A DNA stretch of 64,000 bases from Pseudomonas oryzihabitans (GCF_007665395.1 NZ_VDND01000001.1:496001-560000), one strand, 5' to 3'. Shown: positions 1 to 8,973, numbered from the stretch's first letter. The notes: generated by a model from the sequence alone, not told the origin. Translations and numbers: made by a program.

Positions 1-299
1 GCGCCGCGTGCCAGCAACTGGTACGCCCAGCAATATTCGGACTGGTCCGGACGGAAGCGGATGCTGCGCTGCTGCAACTGCTGGCGCAGCCGCGCAGCAT
101 CGAAGACGTCGACCTTGGCCGACACTACCTGCACCAGCAGTACTTCCAGCCGCGCCCAGACGGCGCGGCGCTCGTCTTCGTTATAGAGATTCCAGTTCAC
201 CACCTCGTGGTGGAATCTCTTGCAGCCACGGCAGACGTGGTCACCGAACATCGTCGAGCACAGGCCGACGCAGGGCGTCTTGATGACAGGAGTGGACAT
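1..299 (-). CDS. DUF1289 family Cys-rich protein, partial
   Basis: The reading frame starts at the ATG on 299-297 and runs off the left edge, so about 99 N-terminal residues are visible and the C-terminus is missing. The N-terminus reads MSTPVIKTPCVGLCS and is followed by a CRGCKRF segment. This CxxxC...CxGCxR spacing is the hallmark of DUF1289, a small family of presumed metal-binding proteins. A conserved W-N-x-Y-N-E-D-E-R-R segment follows. No function is established for the family. It is divergent from nothing obvious and lies tail-to-head with the downstream permease gene on the same strand. Confidence 0.8.
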   Translation of the reverse strand, partial: MSTPVIKTPCVGLCSTMFGDHVCRGCKRFHHEVVNWNLYNEDERRAVWARLEVLLVQVVSAKVDVFDAARLRQQLQQRSIRFRPDQSEYCWAYQLLARG

Positions 300-395
300 G
301 GGCGAAATGCCTTGGAGCAAAACCCCTAGTCTAGCCGGAAACGCCAGCGGCCGGAGCGGGTAGCCCGCGCCGGCCGCACAGGATCAGCGGCTCGA

Positions 396-1841
396 TCACA
401 CCGCAGCGGCGCCACTCGCCGGCAGCGGACCGGTGCTGCGACGGCTCAGCACATGGAAGAACAGCCCGCCCAGGAAGCAGCCGGTGAACCAGGCGAAGTT
501 GGCGATGGGCTTGAACCAGGGCACGAAGGTGAAGCACAGCCCGATCAGCGCGGCGGCGACCAGCGCCTGCACCGCCACCCAGTTGACCCCGCCGCTGTAC
601 CAATAGGTGCCGCCCGGGGTGGCGTCGAACAGGGCGTCGACCTCGATTTTGCCCTTGCGCAGCAGGTAGTAGTCCACCAGCAGGATGCCGAACAGCGGAC
701 CGATGCAGGCCGCCAGCACATCCAGAGTGTAGTGGATCACCTCGGGGTTGTTGAACAGGTTCCAGGGGGTGATGAAGATCGAGGCCACGGCCGCGATCAT
801 GCCGCCGGCTCGCCAGCTGATCTTGCTCGGTGCCACGTTGGCGAAGTCGAAGGCCGGCGAGACGAAGTTGGCGACGATGTTGATGCCGATGGTGGCGGTG
901 ACGAAGGTGAAGGCGCCGAGCAGCACCGCGGTGGTGTTGTCGATGCGGGCCACGGTGGCGATGGGATCGTGGATCATCTCGCCGAACACCGGCAGGGTGC
1001 CGGAGACGATCACCACGGTCACCAGGGAGAATGCGAGGAAGTTGATCGGCAGGCCCCAGAAGTTGCCGCGGCGGACGTCCTGCATGGAACGGCAGTAGCG
1101 GCTGAAGTCACCGAAGTTGAGCGTGGGCCCGGAGAAATAGGACACCACCAGGGCGATGGCCATGATCACCTGGCCGAAGGCGGCCCAGCCGGTCAGCTGC
1201 TTTTCCGCCAAGGTGAAGCTGATGTTGCTCCAGCCGGCGCGCCAGACGATCCAGGCAGCCAGCAGGAACATCACCGCATAGACCGCTGGCCCGGCCCAGT
1301 CGATGAAGCGGCGGATGGACTCCATGCCGGCCCAGAATACGCAGCCCTGCAATACCCAGAGGGTCAGGAAGCCCATCCAGCCGAGGTAGGAAAGTCCGAG
1401 GAAGCTGGTGTCGCCATAGACGGCCAGCGCCGGGAAGAAGCGCAGCACCACGATGACCAGGGCGCTGGAGGCGAGATAGGTCTGGATGCCATACCAGGCG
1501 ACCGCGATCAGGCCGCGGATCACCGCGGGGATGTTCGCCCCGAACACGCCGAAGGCCAGGCGACAGATGACCGGATAGGGCACCCCCGCCTGCTGGCTCG
1601 GCCGGGCGACGAGGTTGGCGATCACCTGGATGATGCAGATACCCACCAGCAGGGCGATCAGCACCTGCCAGCTGGCCAGCCCCAGGGCGAAGAGACTGGC
1701 GGCGAAGACATAGCCACCCACGCTGTGCACGTCGCTCATCCAGAAGGCGAAGATGTTGTACCAGCTCCATTTCTGCTCGACCGGGCCGAGGTCTTCGTTG
1801 TACAGGCGCGGGCTGTAGCCCGGGGGAATCTGCTGGGTCAT
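396..1841 (-). CDS. NCS1 family nucleobase/hydantoin/allantoin permease
   Basis: A 481-residue inner-membrane transporter of the nucleobase:cation symporter-1 family (PucI, HyuP, Mhp1 relatives), with about 12 hydrophobic segments. The N-terminal cytoplasmic stretch with LYNEDLGP, the WSWYNIFAFWMSDVHS segment in TM1 and the SQQAGVPYPV loop are typical of the group. The ATG at 1841 is chosen because an AGGAGG Shine-Dalgarno lies just upstream; an upstream extension would run into the 1892 operator. It faces a GntR regulator and a hydantoin/allantoin-type racemase across a 300-bp intergenic region with a TTGTATACAA palindrome. This makes a hydantoin, allantoin or related ureide a more likely substrate than uracil or thiamine. 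Substrate is inference only. Confidence 0.85.
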   Translation of the reverse strand: MTQQIPPGYSPRLYNEDLGPVEQKWSWYNIFAFWMSDVHSVGGYVFAASLFALGLASWQVLIALLVGICIIQVIANLVARPSQQAGVPYPVICRLAFGVFGANIPAVIRGLIAVAWYGIQTYLASSALVIVVLRFFPALAVYGDTSFLGLSYLGWMGFLTLWVLQGCVFWAGMESIRRFIDWAGPAVYAVMFLLAAWIVWRAGWSNISFTLAEKQLTGWAAFGQVIMAIALVVSYFSGPTLNFGDFSRYCRSMQDVRRGNFWGLPINFLAFSLVTVVIVSGTLPVFGEMIHDPIATVARIDNTTAVLLGAFTFVTATIGINIVANFVSPAFDFANVAPSKISWRAGGMIAAVASIFITPWNLFNNPEVIHYTLDVLAACIGPLFGILLVDYYLLRKGKIEVDALFDATPGGTYWYSGGVNWVAVQALVAAALIGLCFTFVPWFKPIANFAWFTGCFLGGLFFHVLSRRSTGPLPASGAAAV

Positions 1842-1891
1842 GAATCGCCTCCTCCGTGGTGGCGGCACCTGCGTACGATGCCTGCCTGATT

Positions 1892-1901
1892 TTGTATACA
1901 A
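1892..1901. promoter_or_regulatory. TTGTATACAA palindrome, probable GntR operator (permease side)
   Basis: A perfect 10-bp palindrome TTGTATACAA lies about 50 bp upstream of the permease start. A near-identical TGTATACA core lies at 2102-2109 before the GntR gene. Paired palindromes at two divergent genes beside a GntR/FCD regulator are typical of local control by that regulator. Binding is inferred. Confidence 0.6.
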
Positions 1902-2100
1902 TCCTTCAGGCAGACTCCGTGCCAGTTCCGCCCAAAGCCCGCTAACTCCCCGTTACACCAGCCATTTCACCTGTGGAAAGGCTCTGGCATCGCCGATTAA
2001 AACGTCCTAGCTTGCACCCCCATGGGGCATTTCGTGGCAGCAGGCGCTACCGTGGCGCACAGGTCTTGCGGATCTTTGGCCGTCGTCGCGGTCGGTAATT

Positions 2101-2110
2101 CTGTATACAA
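2101..2110. promoter_or_regulatory. TGTATACA palindrome, probable GntR operator (regulator side)
   Basis: CTGTATACAA lies 27 bp upstream of the GntR start codon and shares the TGTATACA core with the site at 1892-1901. Both sites also have CAGGC close to the right (TTCAGGCA). The position suggests autoregulation together with control of the racemase. Confidence 0.6.
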
Positions 2111-2136
2111 TTCAGGCAAATCGTCGGAGTCCGCCC

Positions 2137-2841
2137 ATGAGTGCCGTGCCCTCCCCGCTCGCCGTGGCCGCTTCGCCCCGGGACGAGCGGATCTATCAAG
2201 ACATCCTCGAAGCCATCGTCGAGCATCGGCTGGCGCCCGGTACCCGGCTACCCGAGGACACCCTGGCGGAGACCTTCGGCATCAGCCGCACCGGCATCCG
2301 CAAGGTGCTGCAGCGCCTGGCCCTGGAGCGCCTGGTCTCCCTGCGCGCCAACCGCGGCGCCCAGGTCGCCCAACCCAGCGCCAAGGAAGCCCAGGACATC
2401 CTCGCCGCGCGGCAACTGATCGAGCCGGCGCTGATGCCCCTGGTCGCCGCCCGGGTCGACGCGACGCACCTCGCCCCGCTGCGCCAGCTCTGTATAGAGG
2501 AGCACGAGGCCCAGCACAGTGGGCGTCACAGCCTGGCGATCCAGCTCTCCGCCCGCTTCCACGTCGAACTCGCGGCGCTGGCCGACAACCAGGTGCTGAC
2601 CGAGCAGGTCGCCCAGTTGGCCAGCCGTTCCTCGCTGCTCATCGCCATCTATGGCTCGCGCCACAGCCTGGGCTGCGATTGCGGCCAACACGGCGAGCTG
2701 CTGGACCTGCTCGCCAGGGGCGATGGTCCGGCGGCCAGCGACTGGATGGCGCGACATCTGCGCCTGATCCGCGAATCCTTGAGAATCGACCAGCCCGCCC
2801 CGGCCGAACCCGATTTCCGCAGCATCTTCAAACGCAGTTGA
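2137..2841 (+). CDS. GntR family (FCD/FadR-type) transcriptional regulator
   Basis: A 234-residue regulator. Residues about 15-85 form the winged helix ([22 protein letters not shown], then [19 protein letters not shown], where the recognition helix is visible). Residues 90-220 form an all-helical FCD ligand domain with the usual His-bearing helices ([23 protein letters not shown]). The stop at 2841 is 8 bp before the racemase ATG, so the two are cotranscribed. The TGTATACA palindromes at 1892 and 2101 are its likely targets. The effector is probably a ureide or hydantoin intermediate, by association with the permease and racemase. Confidence 0.9.
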   Translation: MSAVPSPLAVAASPRDERIYQDILEAIVEHRLAPGTRLPEDTLAETFGISRTGIRKVLQRLALERLVSLRANRGAQVAQPSAKEAQDILAARQLIEPALMPLVAARVDATHLAPLRQLCIEEHEAQHSGRHSLAIQLSARFHVELAALADNQVLTEQVAQLASRSSLLIAIYGSRHSLGCDCGQHGELLDLLARGDGPAASDWMARHLRLIRESLRIDQPAPAEPDFRSIFKRS

Positions 2842-2849
2842 GGCAGCCC

Positions 2850-3581
2850 ATGCAGATCCAGGTCATCAATCCCAACACCAGCGCCGCCATGACCGCCAAG
2901 ATCGGTCGTGCGGCCCAGGCCATCGCCCGACCCGGCACCACCATCCTGGCCAGCAATCCGGAGGCCGGGCCGGTCTCCATCGAAAGTCACTATGACGAGG
3001 CCGTCGCCGCGGTCGGGGTGATCGAGGAGATGCGCAAGGGCGTCGAGGCCGGCTGCGCGGCCCATGTCATCGCCTGCTTCGGCGATCCGGGCCTGCTGGC
3101 GGCACGGGAGATGGCCCAGGGGCCGGTACTTGGCATCGCCGAAGCCGGCTTCCACCTGGCCAGCCTGCTGGCGACCCGCTTCGCCGTGGTGACCACCCTC
3201 ACCCGCACCCGCATCATCGCCGAGCACCTGCTGCAGCGGTACGGCTTCGCCGACCTGTGCACCTCGGTGCGCTGCATCGACCTGCCGGTGCTCGCCCTGG
3301 AAGCCGCCGATGACAGCCTGATCGAGCTGATCGCCGCTGAAGGCCGGCGCGCGCGCGACGAGGAAGGCGCCGGCGCCATCGTGCTCGGCTGCGGCGGCAT
3401 GGCCGATCTGCGCGAGGCCCTGAGCGAGGCCATCGGCATCCCGGTGATCGAAGGGGTGAGCGCGGCGGTCAAGCTGGCCGAGGCCCTGGTCGACCTGGGG
3501 CTGGGGACCAGCAAGCACGGCGACCTGGCCTATCCCCTCGCCAAGCCCTTCACCGGGCGTTTCGCCCACCTGGGCCGCTAG
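2850..3581 (+). CDS. Asp/Glu/hydantoin racemase family (hydantoin/allantoin racemase-like)
   Basis: A 243-residue cofactor-independent racemase. The N-terminus MQIQVINPNTSAAMT is the classic start of hydantoin and allantoin racemases. The two catalytic cysteines lie in IACFGDPG (about residue 76) and LGCGGMAD (about residue 181), as expected for the two-base mechanism. It probably interconverts stereoisomers of a 5-substituted hydantoin or allantoin before hydrolysis; no hydantoinase or allantoinase is in the window. A reading frame extending upstream to 2022 exists but overlaps the GntR gene, so the ATG at 2850 is the start. Confidence 0.85.
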   Translation: MQIQVINPNTSAAMTAKIGRAAQAIARPGTTILASNPEAGPVSIESHYDEAVAAVGVIEEMRKGVEAGCAAHVIACFGDPGLLAAREMAQGPVLGIAEAGFHLASLLATRFAVVTTLTRTRIIAEHLLQRYGFADLCTSVRCIDLPVLALEAADDSLIELIAAEGRRARDEEGAGAIVLGCGGMADLREALSEAIGIPVIEGVSAAVKLAEALVDLGLGTSKHGDLAYPLAKPFTGRFAHLGR

Positions 3582-3635
3582 GCCGTCTACCGCCAAGGTC
3601 CAAGGCGGCGAAGTCGGGTTGCGACAACGCAGCGC

Positions 3636-3664
3636 TTAACTTCGCCGCAGGCTTGGCGTAGAAT
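3636..3664 (+). promoter_or_regulatory. Candidate sigma-70 promoter of acnB
   Basis: TTAACT (3636-3641) and TAGAAT (3659-3664) are separated by 17 bp and match the -35 and -10 consensus at 4/6 and 5/6 positions. Transcription from about 3671 would give a leader of about 265 nt before the acnB GTG. Confidence 0.45.
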
Positions 3665-3695
3665 TGGGCAGCCTTATAGGCGCAATGTCCGATAC

Positions 3696-3816
3696 GAAGC
3701 TGTTTTCAAAGCGTCACGAGCAAAGTTTCCGGCACCCGGGCTGCGGCGGCCTCATCAACCGCCCTGCCGCCCGACCTGCACAGCAGCGGCCGGCGTAAAA
3801 CTTTGAAAACAGCTTC
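3696..3816 (+). repeat. 16-bp perfect inverted repeat in the acnB leader
   Basis: GAAGCTGTTTTCAAAG (3696-3711) and its exact reverse complement CTTTGAAAACAGCTTC (3801-3816) enclose an 89-nt GC-rich segment. In RNA they would form a long basal stem closing a structured domain. No convincing gene lies here. The element could be a structured leader, an attenuator or a small mobile inverted repeat. Confidence 0.7.
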
Positions 3817-3937
3817 TAGCGGAATGCGTCCGGCGCGACGGCGGTCCTGCCCGCAGCCTCCCCCGTCACCCCTGCCGGATACATTTCGGGGCGCCAGCCC
3901 CCGGACGCAATATTGGACCACTGATGAGGGTCAACCT

Positions 3938-6538
3938 GTGCTAGAAGCCTATCGTAATCACGTACAAGAGCGTGCCGCCCAGGGCATCGTGCCCCAGCCG
4001 CTGAACGCCGAACAAACGGCCGGTCTGGTCGAGCTGCTGAAGAATCCTCCCGCCGGCGAAGAAGCTTTCCTCGTCGACCTCATTACCAACCGTGTCCCGC
4101 CGGGCGTCGACGAAGCCGCCTACGTCAAGGCCGGTTTCCTCTCCGCCATCGCCAAGGGCGAAGCCCAGTCCCCGCTGATCACCAAGCAGCGAGCCACCGA
4201 GCTGCTGGGCACCATGCAGGGCGGCTACAACATCGCCACCCTGGTCGAGCTGCTGGATGACGCCGAGCTTGGCGCCGTCGCCGCCGAGCAGCTCAAGCAC
4301 ACCCTGCTGATGTTCGACGCCTTCCACGACGTGGCCGAGAAGGCCAAGAGCGGCAACGCCCACGCCAAGGCGGTCATGCAGTCCTGGGCCGAAGGCGAGT
4401 GGTACCGGAAGCGTCCGGAAATCGCCGAGAAGTACACTCTGACCGTGTTCAAGGTGCCTGGCGAAACCAACACCGACGACCTCTCCCCCGCGCCTGACGC
4501 CTGGTCGCGCCCGGACATCCCGCTGCACGCCCTGGCCATGCTGAAGATGGCTCGCGACGGCATCGTTCCCGAGCAGCAGGGCAGCATCGGTCCGCTGAAG
4601 CAGATCGAGGAAGTACGCGCCAAGGGCTTCCCGGTCGCCTACGTCGGTGACGTGGTCGGCACTGGTTCGTCCCGCAAGTCCGCCACCAACTCGGTGCTGT
4701 GGTTCTTCGGCGACGACATCCCCTACGTGCCCAACAAGCGCGCCGGCGGCTTCTGCTTCGGCTCCAAGATCGCCCCGATCTTCTACAACACCATGGAAGA
4801 CGCCGGCGCCCTGCCGATCGAATTCGACGTGTCGGAGCTGGAAATGGGCGACGTCATCGACGTCTATCCCAAGGCCGGCAAGGTCACCCGCCATGGCAGC
4901 GACGAGGTGCTCGCCACCTTCGAACTCAAAACCCCCGTGCTGCTGGACGAAGTCCGTGCCGGCGGTCGTATCCCGCTGATCGTCGGCCGTGGCCTGACCG
5001 AGAAGGCGCGTGCCGAACTGGGCATGGGCCCGTCCGACCTGTTCAACAAGCCGGACCAGCCGGCCGAGAGCAGCAAGGGCTACACCCTGGCACAGAAGAT
5101 GGTCGGCAAGGCCTGTGGCGTAGCGGGCGTGCGCCCCGGCACCTACTGCGAGCCGAAGATGACCACCGTCGGTTCCCAGGACACCACCGGTCCGATGACC
5201 CGCGACGAGCTGAAGGACCTGGCATGCCTGGGCTTCTCCGCCGACCTGGTGATGCAGTCCTTCTGCCACACCGCGGCCTATCCCAAGCCCATCGACGTCA
5301 AGACCCACCACACCCTGCCGGATTTCATCCGCACCCGTGGCGGCGTCTCCCTGCGTCCGGGCGACGGCATCATCCACAGCTGGCTGAACCGCATGCTGCT
5401 GCCCGACACCGTAGGCACCGGTGGCGATTCCCATACCCGCTTCCCGATCGGCATTTCCTTCCCGGCCGGTTCCGGCCTGGTAGCCTTCGCCGCGGCCACC
5501 GGTGTCATGCCGCTGGACATGCCGGAGTCGGTCCTGGTGCGCTTCAAGGGCAAGATGCAGCCCGGGATCACCCTGCGTGACCTGGTGCATGCCATCCCCT
5601 ACTACGCCATCCAGAAGGGCCTGCTGACCGTCGAGAAGAAGGGCAAGAAGAACATCTTCTCCGGCCGCATCCTCGAGATCGAAGGCCTGGAAGACCTGAC
5701 CGTGGAGCAGGCGTTCGAGCTGTCCGATGCCTCCGCCGAGCGCTCCGCCGCCGGTTGCACCATCAAGCTGTCGCCCGAGTCCATCACCGAGTACCTGCAG
5801 TCCAACATCACCCTGCTGCGCTGGATGATCGAGGAAGGCTACGGTGACCCGCGCACCCTGGAGCGCCGCGCGCGCGCCATGGAAGCCTGGATCGCCAACC
5901 CGGAACTGCTGGCCGCCGATGCCGACGCCGAATACAGCGAAGTCATCGAGATCGACCTGGCCGAGGTCAACGAGCCGGTCCTTTGCGCTCCGAACGATCC
6001 GGACGACGCCCGCCTGCTGTCCCAGGTGGCCGGCGACAAGATCGACGAGGTGTTCATCGGTTCCTGCATGACCAACATCGGTCACTTCCGCGCCGCCGGC
6101 AAGCTGCTGGACAAAGTCAAGGGCTCGATCCCGACCCGTCTGTGGCTGTCGCCGCCGACCAAGATGGACCAGCACCAGCTGACCGAGGAAGGCTACTACG
6201 GCATCTACGGCAAGGCCGGCGCGCGCATGGAAATGCCGGGCTGCTCGCTGTGCATGGGCAACCAGGCCCGCGTGGCCGCCAATGCCACCGTGGTGTCCAC
6301 CTCCACCCGTAACTTCCCCAACCGCCTGGGCGACGGTGCCAACGTCTACCTGGCGTCGGCCGAGCTGGCAGCAGTGGCCTCGATCCTCGGCAAGCTGCCC
6401 ACCGTCGAGGAATACATGGAATACGCGAAGAGCATCGACAGCATGGCGGCGGACGTCTACCGCTACCTGAGCTTCGACCAGATCGCCGAATTCCGTGAAA
6501 GCGCCGAAAAAGCCCGCATCGCCGCCGTCGAAGTCTGA
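3938..6538 (+). CDS. acnB: Aconitate hydratase B (bifunctional aconitase / 2-methylisocitrate dehydratase)
   Basis: An 866-residue cytoplasmic [4Fe-4S] enzyme of the TCA cycle that interconverts citrate and isocitrate. The GTG at 3938-3940 is preferred because it follows a GAGGG ribosome site and gives the standard AcnB N-terminus ([19 protein letters not shown]). The N-terminal HEAT-like domain (to about residue 160) is followed by the swivel domain and then the catalytic core. The cluster ligands are seen in [10 protein letters not shown] and [10 protein letters not shown] near the C-terminus, and [11 protein letters not shown] is an active-site loop. Length matches the family. It is a single gene between a long structured leader and a strong terminator. 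Confidence 0.97.
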   Translation: MLEAYRNHVQERAAQGIVPQPLNAEQTAGLVELLKNPPAGEEAFLVDLITNRVPPGVDEAAYVKAGFLSAIAKGEAQSPLITKQRATELLGTMQGGYNIATLVELLDDAELGAVAAEQLKHTLLMFDAFHDVAEKAKSGNAHAKAVMQSWAEGEWYRKRPEIAEKYTLTVFKVPGETNTDDLSPAPDAWSRPDIPLHALAMLKMARDGIVPEQQGSIGPLKQIEEVRAKGFPVAYVGDVVGTGSSRKSATNSVLWFFGDDIPYVPNKRAGGFCFGSKIAPIFYNTMEDAGALPIEFDVSELEMGDVIDVYPKAGKVTRHGSDEVLATFELKTPVLLDEVRAGGRIPLIVGRGLTEKARAELGMGPSDLFNKPDQPAESSKGYTLAQKMVGKACGVAGVRPGTYCEPKMTTVGSQDTTGPMTRDELKDLACLGFSADLVMQSFCHTAAYPKPIDVKTHHTLPDFIRTRGGVSLRPGDGIIHSWLNRMLLPDTVGTGGDSHTRFPIGISFPAGSGLVAFAAATGVMPLDMPESVLVRFKGKMQPGITLRDLVHAIPYYAIQKGLLTVEKKGKKNIFSGRILEIEGLEDLTVEQAFELSDASAERSAAGCTIKLSPESITEYLQSNITLLRWMIEEGYGDPRTLERRARAMEAWIANPELLAADADAEYSEVIEIDLAEVNEPVLCAPNDPDDARLLSQVAGDKIDEVFIGSCMTNIGHFRAAGKLLDKVKGSIPTRLWLSPPTKMDQHQLTEEGYYGIYGKAGARMEMPGCSLCMGNQARVAANATVVSTSTRNFPNRLGDGANVYLASAELAAVASILGKLPTVEEYMEYAKSIDSMAADVYRYLSFDQIAEFRESAEKARIAAVEV

Positions 6539-6560
6539 CGCTAGCGTTCGGGTAATAAAG

Positions 6561-6584
6561 ACCGCCCCTCGGGGCGGTTTTTTT
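6561..6584 (+). terminator. Rho-independent terminator of acnB
   Basis: ACCGCCCC-TC-GGGGCGGT hairpin followed by a run of seven T, 22 bp after the acnB stop. Confidence 0.93.
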
Positions 6585-6820
6585 ATGGTGCCCTCGCAGG
6601 AGGGTGGACAACGCGAAGCTTGTCCACGTGGGGGCTGAGAGAGCGGCAATCAGTGGAAAAGGCTGCGCCATTTTCCACGCTACGAGAGCCTCTATCGCCA
6701 AGCCGTCGATGAGCCTGGCGGCGGCGTTCGATAAGGCGCGAGACGAAGACACGTGCCTTAAGCATCAGTTAACCCTGGTGCCCTTACCCTCGGCTCGACA
6801 TCCAGCCCGAGGTCCCTTTC

Positions 6821-7033
6821 ATGAAACGTCTTGCTGCCCTATCCCTGACCGCCCTGCTCCTCGCCGTCAGCCAGACGAGTATGGCGGCCGGCTGTATCAA
6901 GGGCGCCGTGGTGGGCGGCGTGGCCGGGCATGTGGCCGGACACCATGCCATCGCTGGCGCGGTCGCCGGGTGCGTAGTCGGCCATCACTTGGCGGAGAAG
7001 GCCAAGGCCGAGCAACCGCACAAAGCTTCCTGA
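6821..7033 (+). CDS. Small exported glycine-zipper-like protein (copy 1)
   Basis: A 70-residue protein with a clear signal peptide (MKRLAALSLTALLLAVSQTSMAA, cleavage near residue 23). The short mature part is rich in Gly, Ala, Val and His (GCIKGAVVGGVAGHVAGHH), with GxxxG-like spacing as in glycine-zipper proteins, and has two cysteines. A close paralogue with the same layout lies at 8499-8717, on the other side of the xylanase gene. Function is unknown; it is probably periplasmic or outer-membrane associated. Confidence 0.75.
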   Translation: MKRLAALSLTALLLAVSQTSMAAGCIKGAVVGGVAGHVAGHHAIAGAVAGCVVGHHLAEKAKAEQPHKAS

Positions 7034-7109
7034 CGCCAGGCCTCATCGGGCACCTGGCTCATGCGGGACTCGCCGCGGCGCCCCGCAGGCAGACCGAGGA
7101 TTTCGACAG

Positions 7110-8192
7110 ATGGCACGTTGGCTCTTTTTCGCGTTAACGGCGCTCGGCCTGTGCAGCGCCACCACCTGCCTGCTGGCTGCGGACGCGAGCCAGGCATCCG
7201 CCACGCGCTCGCTTGCCGCGGCCTATGCTCCACGCCTGAAGATCGGTGCCGCCATCGAGCCGGATCAACTGGCGGGGCCCGATGGCGCCTTGCTGGCGCA
7301 ACAGTTCAGCAGCCTGGTGGCCGAGAACGCCATGAAGCCGATGCAGATCCATCCGCAGGAGGACCGCTACGTCTTCGGACCGGCCGATGCCATCGTCGCC
7401 TTCGCCGAACGCCACGGCCTGGCGGTGCGTGGTCATACCCTGCTGTGGGGCAGCCATACGCCAGACTGGTTCTGGCAAGGACAGGATGGCCGGCCAGCGT
7501 CACGCGAGCAGGTGCTGCAACGGCTGCGCCAGCACATCGCGACCGTGGTCGGGCACTACCGCGGGCGGGTCTACGCCTGGGACGTGGTCAACGAAGCCAT
7601 CGACGCCAACCAATCCAGCTGCCTGCGCAATGATCGCTGGCTGCAGGTGGTCGGTCCCGACTATCTCGCCGAAGCCTTTCGCGCCGCCCATGCCGCCGAT
7701 CCCCAGGCGCGACTGTTCATCAACGATTTCAACACCCAGGAACCCGCCAAGCGCGACTGCCTGGCGCGCGTCGTGAAGGGCTTGCTGGCCGCCGGGGTTC
7801 CGGTGCAGGGCGTCGGTCACCAGACCCATATCAGTATCTACTGGCCGAGCCTGGCGGCCATCGACCAGTCCCTGTCCACCTTCGCCCGGCTGGGGTTGGA
7901 AAACCAGATCACCGAGCTGGACATGAGCCTTTACCAGCACCACGACTATCGACCGTCACTGCCGCTGCCACAGCGGCTGGATCTGCAGGGCGAACGCATG
8001 CGCGACCTGATGGCCATGGTCCTGAGGCATCCCGAGGTGAGCGCCGTGACTTGGTGGGGCGTGGCCGACGACCACAGCTACCTGAACAACACGCCGGGCG
8101 TGCCAGGAGACGACCAGCCGCTCCTGTTCGACCACCAGCAACGGCCGAAGCCGGCGTATTGGGCGGTGCTGCATCTACGAACGCGCCAGTAG
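7110..8192 (+). CDS. Secreted endo-1,4-beta-xylanase, glycoside hydrolase family 10
   Basis: A 360-residue GH10 (beta/alpha)8 barrel with an N-terminal signal peptide ending near ALA (about residue 24). The acid/base Glu is E162 in WDVVNEAI and the nucleophile is E269 in ITELDMS; VAENAMKPMQ and VRGHTLLWG are other hallmark GH10 segments. W-W-G-V-A-D-D-H-S near residue 315 closes the substrate cleft. It should hydrolyse internal beta-1,4-xylosidic bonds outside the cytoplasm. There is no carbohydrate-binding module. Neither neighbour is a xylose gene; it lies between two copies of a small exported protein, which suggests an acquired or duplicated cassette. Confidence 0.93.
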   Translation: MARWLFFALTALGLCSATTCLLAADASQASATRSLAAAYAPRLKIGAAIEPDQLAGPDGALLAQQFSSLVAENAMKPMQIHPQEDRYVFGPADAIVAFAERHGLAVRGHTLLWGSHTPDWFWQGQDGRPASREQVLQRLRQHIATVVGHYRGRVYAWDVVNEAIDANQSSCLRNDRWLQVVGPDYLAEAFRAAHAADPQARLFINDFNTQEPAKRDCLARVVKGLLAAGVPVQGVGHQTHISIYWPSLAAIDQSLSTFARLGLENQITELDMSLYQHHDYRPSLPLPQRLDLQGERMRDLMAMVLRHPEVSAVTWWGVADDHSYLNNTPGVPGDDQPLLFDHQQRPKPAYWAVLHLRTRQ

Positions 8193-8277
8193 CAAGACCT
8201 ATATCGGGGCGCTCTGCCACGGCCTTTCCGATCCAGGCTTACGCTTGAGGCGGTCATCGCGGCCATGGTGGGCCGCC

Positions 8278-8369
8278 GTAGGTTGGGTTGAGCGCAGCGA
8301 AGCCCAACAGTGTCTCCAGACCCAGGCAATGTTGGGCTTCGACGATAGAGCCGTCTCAACCCAACCTAC
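8278..8369. repeat. Nested inverted-repeat element (REP/MITE-like), copy 1
   Basis: Outer arms GTAGGTTGGGTTGAG (8278-8292) and its reverse complement (8355-8369) enclose inner arms CGAAGCCCAAC (8298-8308) and GTTGGGCTTCG (8331-8341). At this copy the outer arms extend to 18 bp (8275-8372). A second copy with the same arms and near-identical inner flanks is at 27263-27353; only the central ~20 bp loop differs. The element is also preceded by CGCGGCCATGG in both copies. This is a dispersed, non-coding, hairpin-forming repeat. Confidence 0.9.
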
Positions 8370-8498
8370 GGCCTATCGCGGCCATATCCGCGATACGCTA
8401 TGCCTATCTGTGCGAATGGATAGCACAAGCGAACTGGCGCGGCTTGGCCTGGTCAATTGTTACAGGACATTACTTCGCACCCACGAGAGGTCGCCACC

Positions 8499-8717
8499 AT
8501 GAAACTCCTGCCTACCCTTGCCCTTTCCGTCATGCTGCTCGGCGCCAGCCAAGCCACCTTCGCCGCCGGCTGCGTCAAGGGCGCCGTCGTCGGCGGCGCT
8601 GCCGGTCATGTCGCCGGGGGCCATGGTGTGGCCGGCGCTGCCGCCGGCTGTGCCATCGGTCATCACGAGGCCAACAAGAAGGCCAAGCAAGAGCAGCAGA
8701 GCGCCCCGCAGCAGTGA
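8499..8717 (+). CDS. Small exported glycine-zipper-like protein (copy 2)
   Basis: A 72-residue paralogue of the 6821-7033 protein. It has a signal peptide (MKLLPTLALSVMLLGASQATFAA) followed by the same GC-x-KGAVVGG-x-AGHVAG core and a Lys/Gln-rich tail. The ATG at 8499 follows a GAGAGG ribosome site; the longer reading frame from 8457 lacks one. Function is unknown. Confidence 0.75.
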   Translation: MKLLPTLALSVMLLGASQATFAAGCVKGAVVGGAAGHVAGGHGVAGAAAGCAIGHHEANKKAKQEQQSAPQQ

Positions 8718-8723
8718 TCGCCA

Positions 8724-8755
8724 GGCCCCGTCGTTACTGGACGGCGGGGCCGATT
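8724..8755 (+). terminator. Hairpin after small exported protein gene, possible terminator
   Basis: GGCCCCG (8724-8730) and CGGGGCC (8745-8751) form a stem followed only by GATTTA, so the T tract is poor. It separates the small gene from the kdp promoter. Confidence 0.4.
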
Positions 8756-8765
8756 TAACGCTTTC

Positions 8766-8808
8766 TTTACGCCCCCGCACCTGAGCGCGCCTCGCTTCTT
8801 TACAGCCC
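8766..8808 (+). promoter_or_regulatory. Candidate KdpE binding site upstream of kdpF
   Basis: Two direct TTTAC(g/a)(c/g)CCC motifs, at 8766-8775 and 8799-8808, are 33 bp apart, about three helical turns. As I recall it, the E. coli kdp promoter carries a TTTACACCCC block in the KdpE site, which these resemble. Position, about 70-110 bp before kdpF, fits an activator site. Confidence 0.5.
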
Positions 8809-8874
8809 TCCTCACGACAATTTCTCCACGCGGCATCTGCCGTTCGAGGAGCTTTGATTCGTGGAGAGCGCGCA

Positions 8875-8964
8875 ATGAACCCCTGGAATCTTTTGGCCCT
8901 GCTGCTGGCATTGGGGCTGTTCGTCTATCTGCTGGCGGCGCTGCTACGCGCCGGCCGCAACTAG
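8875..8964 (+). CDS. kdpF: KdpF, small subunit of the high-affinity K+ transporter
   Basis: A 29-residue single-span membrane peptide (MNPWNLLALLLALGLFVYL... ending LRAGRN). Its size, composition and position 9 bp before kdpA identify it as KdpF, which stabilises the KdpABC complex in the inner membrane. Confidence 0.9.
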   Translation: MNPWNLLALLLALGLFVYLLAALLRAGRN

Positions 8965-8973
8965 GGAGGCGGC

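Noticed and set aside
3706..3921. 71-codon minus-strand frame inside the acnB leader
   Set aside because: No ribosome site or recognisable domain; it overlaps the inverted repeat and looks like a chance frame.
3941..6649. Antisense frame of about 900 codons opposite acnB
   Set aside because: It mirrors the codon bias of acnB in a GC-rich gene and has no family similarity.
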